Assembly: GCA_964036045.1 (NCBI GenBank) | Contig: OZ038381.1 | Coordinates: 128,037,708 to 128,101,707 of the forward strand | Direction of reading: 5' to 3' | DNA length: 64,000 bases | DNA from: Eutreptiella sp. 'Long Island Sound 2002' | Taxonomy: Eukaryota > Euglenozoa > Euglenophyceae > Eutreptiales > Eutreptiaceae | In this document: positions 61,111 through 64,000 of the stretch, in pieces | Numbering within the stretch: the stretch's first letter is position 1 | How the letters are laid out: the number at the start of each line of letters is the position of its first letter | Made by a program: the position numbers and the translations under genes | The notes under the pieces: model-generated | What the model saw: only the letters and a program-made list of their open reading frames with translations | Database searches by the model: none | Told to the model about the DNA's origin: nothing

Positions 61111-63445
61111 TAAAGAAGGTCCCTACCAGGACCGGCCCCCGCTGTGCCCCTTCCGCCTGTAACCCCTGCTGATTTACTCCTGATCAACGATTGCATTCCT
61201 CAATTTCCAGGGTCCAAATCCAAAAATATAGAAAATAAAATCCTCCTTCAACCCTGAATGGCAACCAGATCCCACAAGTACAGCAATAGCCCAATTCACA
61301 ATCCAAATCAGGCTGCGGGCTTTCGTTCAGCACACCGGTATTCCCACGGTGGCGGGCATGTACAAGAATTGCACCAAGGAAGAAAGCCCTGAAATTGGCA
61401 TATGGGGAAAGATGGAAACTTACACAATCACAGCCATAGACCCCTCATTCCCTGGACTCAAGACCTTCCCTTGACTCACCAACATGATGCCCTGAATCCA
61501 GTCCAATAAGATGATTAAATGCCATATGTCAAAAGTCATTACATAAACCCCAAAAATGTGTTCACTCCCAAGCCTCTAAATCCTAGCCCAATAGGGGAGG
61601 TGGCGTGTCATGGCCTAGTATGGCACTCAGGACCATGCCCTACCCTGACATAACCTTGGTTGGACTTGAAGTCGAATGGGCTTAGAGAAATGACCTATGG
61701 GTTTGAACTCATAACATGTCAAAAAACTGCCAATTCACACCATATTGGCCATATATCAAATATATGCTCAAAATTGAAGTTACTACTTATCTGAAGGCTC
61801 AAAGCATGCATGGAATCGAAGTCTAGTATTCATGGTGGATATAGACCAAAGGTCAATGCTCATGTACATCCCCATTTTACCCTCGAAACCCCTTCGGATA
61901 TGGGCGCCACGCACTGCCCAAGTCAGCCCATGATCTTGAGACCAATTCTTGAAATCCTTCGTGCGCCAAGCCAAATGGAGTACGCGATCCGGCATATGGT
62001 GGTGTTCAACTCCAAAGCATCTGCCAACATATGAACAACATACCATGGTTCGACTTCCCATAGGCTTCTTGCTGTTTGCCGACCAGGTAAGTACACAAAA
62101 CGCAAAAATGAGCAAAAATTGAGGTCAAAAACATGAAAATATGACCAAATACAAATTTGTCATGATAGTATATCTCTATGCTCACCCATGATATCCGCTC
62201 ATGGTTGAATACACAAATGATTGGAACCATATGCCAACAATTCCCCCACTTGGATCCCCAATCGGGCGCATGGAGATACCTTCGCCACTAATATCTACAT
62301 GCCCCATGAAAATGGGAGTGCACCCATGGATCTCTTTGTCAAACATACCATGAGCAATACATACGCGGTAGACTTGGTCTAGCGCTTTGAATTCCACAAT
62401 TGGGACATGGGCAAAACCCTTGTCACGTATGGCTCCCCATCTCTTCGGCCACACGAAGATATATAACATGGGCGTGAGCATATCAAGACATATACCATGC
62501 ATATAAAACATACCCTCAAAAGTGGCTCCCACCATGATATGCCATGCCCCTCCGTGGACATAACTTCACGTTAAAAATACGTAGGAACCCAAGGAAAGTA
62601 TCCATGCAACCCCAACACTCATGCGGTACACTCGAAAGTCGCATTAAAATATTCGGTTGCACGGTCCAAGAGTTATATATCACTTTATACCCTCTTGACC
62701 CTTATCCCTTGCTACACCGGGCATGTGTGCGCACCAAAGGCGTTTGATGATTCTTAAATTAAGTTGAGACTAAGGTGCTTGCAACCCACTCTTCCTTATT
62801 CTCGTTCCTCACACTCGCGCGTAGATATGATCCTTCAAAGTGGTCCCACGATTCGATTTTGTTTCCCTTATATCTCCAAGTCAAATGGGTGGCAAGGATA
62901 AGGGAAACCTGATTCGGGCATAGGGAAAGGCGTACGACCACTCGAAGAAGTCCAAATCAAGTGCGGCGATGTCGAAGTCGAAAATCCGATTTCGACATCC
63001 CGAAAAATTCTGATTAAAATTTCGAGTGCTTATTTAGAGAATTGCGGAAGCAACGAACCCTTTGCTGATGAGATCTGACCCTTCAACGGAATATCCGCCA
63101 AAATATCTGGAAATAACAGTTAACCAATCGGTTAACGCAAAATCGCGAGCCAACTGACAGTCGCCGATACATTGACTATCAGAACGAAAGGCTGAAAAAT
63201 TACGGAAACATTATGATAATAAAACCCTGTTGATTCCTGATATTCTGATATATAAATCTCCGCTGGCGGCGCCTCGGTACTGAATGTGGCCGCTCATAGC
63301 CGGAATGGCCAAACCTATCACACTATCACATCGGGTTAGATCAGGTGGATGGGAGAGTATGATATCAGCCAATGGCGGCTCGCCGGCACATAGATACACA
63401 CCCCAAGTGACCCCAAGATGGCCACGGGGGTCCGAACCGGCTTCA
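61111..63445 (-). repeat. E3 5' LTR (2335 bp)
   Basis: Close match to 33076-35431 but lacking 21 bp near 61403, which accounts for the whole length difference. A candidate TATA box is at 63248-63257. The inverted repeat is at 62968-62999. No gene. Confidence 0.88.
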
Positions 63446-63449
63446 CATG
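63446..63449. repeat. Target-site duplication of E3, right copy (CATG)
   Basis: Matches 33072-33075. E1 LTR sequence resumes. Confidence 0.82.
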
Positions 63450-63963
63450 GCAGTTAGCCATCTTATTTGACTTGGTTCAGGGCATCATGTTGGCGAGTCA
63501 AGGGAAGGTCTTGAGTCCAGCGAATGAGGGGTCTATGGCTGTGATTGTGTGTGTTTTCATCTTTCCCCAATTTTGCTTCATTTGTGTTCATATGGCAATT
63601 TCAGGGCTTTTCTTCTTTATTGATTTTGTTGGAATTCTATGTACATGCCCACCGCCCGTGTCTCCGTGTGCACCGTGAGACGACCGGCGTGTTGATAGGA
63701 GTTGTTGAGTGTCAACGCGGGACCTCAAACACCCTTGGAAGCTCTCAGTGTAGATTTTTTCGATTGGAGCTATTGTACTTGGGAGTTGGTTATTGCAAGG
63801 GATCAGAATTTGTGTGACGGAGCCATATTTTACTATTTTTTGTGGGAAATTGTGCAGGATAGGGCAAGATCATGCAGAACCTGGTGAGAAGCAAGACCAT
63901 AGGAGTGACAGGAAAAGGTGGAAGGGGTACAGCAGGGGCCGGTCCTGGTAGGGACCTTCTTTA
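63450..63963 (+). repeat. E1 3' LTR, second part
   Basis: Continues the E1 LTR from the E3 insertion point (GCAGTTAGCCATC) to the end GGACCTTCTTTA, matching 9776-10289 of the 5' LTR. Confidence 0.87.
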
Positions 63964-63967
63964 CAGG
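63964..63967. repeat. Target-site duplication of E1, right copy (CAGG)
   Basis: Matches 7848-7851. Confidence 0.8.
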
Positions 63968-64000
63968 CGGAGGCGGGGAGGGACAGGGCATAGAGGGTGG
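63968..64000 (-). other. Flank of the E1 insertion, continuation of the left GC-rich region
   Basis: 33 bp of GC-rich sequence. On the minus strand it joins the open RNase H frame of 7350-7847 without a stop once E1 and one CAGG are removed. Confidence 0.5.

Larger units (their letters stand above)
33076..63445 (-). mobile_element. E3: family A LTR retrotransposon inserted in the E1 3' LTR
   Basis: A minus-strand element with LTRs of 2,356 and 2,335 bp, a tRNA-Met primer-binding site and a polypurine tract. Its gag is split by E4 and its pol is nearly complete. Without E4 and one copy of its duplication it is about 13.2 kb, the family size. The LTRs are very similar. The main difference is a 21-bp deletion in the 5' LTR. 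Lesions: gag start ATG to ACG, gag CGA to TGA, two compensating pol indels and a stop inside the chromodomain. Confidence 0.9.
7852..63963 (+). mobile_element. E1: family A Ty3/gypsy chromovirus LTR retrotransposon, outermost of the nest
   Basis: Two LTRs of about 2.44 kb start TGAAGCC/TGAAGGC and end CTTCTTTA. The 5' LTR is followed directly by a primer-binding site, and the 3' LTR is preceded by a purine tract. CAGG duplications bound the element. It is split by E2 (in gag) and E3 (in the 3' LTR). Without them the element is about 13.3 kb. The gene order gag, protease, Dam-like domain, reverse transcriptase, RNase H, integrase, chromodomain is that of chromoviruses. The pol frame is broken many times, so E1 cannot make its own proteins. 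It is the oldest layer because it hosts the others and is the most damaged. Confidence 0.9.

Overview
The window is eukaryotic and consists almost entirely of nested long terminal repeat (LTR) retrotransposons of the Ty3/gypsy chromovirus type (protease, reverse transcriptase, RNase H, integrase, C-terminal chromodomain). The species cannot be fixed from the sequence. Two clues are the GC-rich codon use of the coding parts and primer-binding sites that match the 3' end of an initiator tRNA-Met ending CUCUGCUACCA, whereas land-plant initiator tRNAs end CUCUGAUACCA. A GC-rich alga or other protist, or another non-land-plant lineage, is a reasonable guess only.

Layout. Bases 1-7851 are GC-rich (minus-strand sense). 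They hold the start of an RS- and Ala-rich protein running off the left edge (1-918) and a decayed retroelement-like coding region with an RNase H-like domain and three Cys clusters (981-7350). Element E1 (+ strand, family A, 7852-63963) sits in that region and fills the rest of the window. The outer flank resumes at 63964-64000.

E1 carries two independent insertions of its own family on the minus strand. E2 (13240-25674) lies in the E1 gag gene. E3 (33076-63445) lies in the E1 3' LTR. E3 in turn carries E4 (+ strand, family B, 42979-60167) in its gag gene. Every insertion is bounded by a 4-bp target duplication: CAGG (E1), CAGG (E2), CATG (E3), GTGG (E4). Removing the nested pieces gives about 13.2-13.3 kb for E1 and E3, and 12.4 kb for E2, which has lost about 0.8 kb. 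E4 is about 17.2 kb. Coding damage follows the nesting: E1 pol has many stops and frameshifts, E2 and E3 have a few lesions, and E4 pol is fully open over 1,674 codons.

The most interesting biology is shared by both families. (1) gag and pol lie in the same frame, separated only by a UAG in a conserved context (C-UAG-[A/C]GG-AGC), and pol has no suitable upstream AUG. In E2 and E3 a small stem-loop starts 7 nt after the UAG. This points to stop-codon readthrough as the way Gag-Pol is made. (2) Between protease and reverse transcriptase lies a domain patterned like Dam-type DNA adenine methyltransferases, with the catalytic NPPY/DPPY tetrapeptide replaced by HCPR or HGSL. (3) The Gag zinc knuckle has an expanded C-x2-C-x8-H-x4-C spacing. 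(4) The reverse transcriptase box is FVDD.
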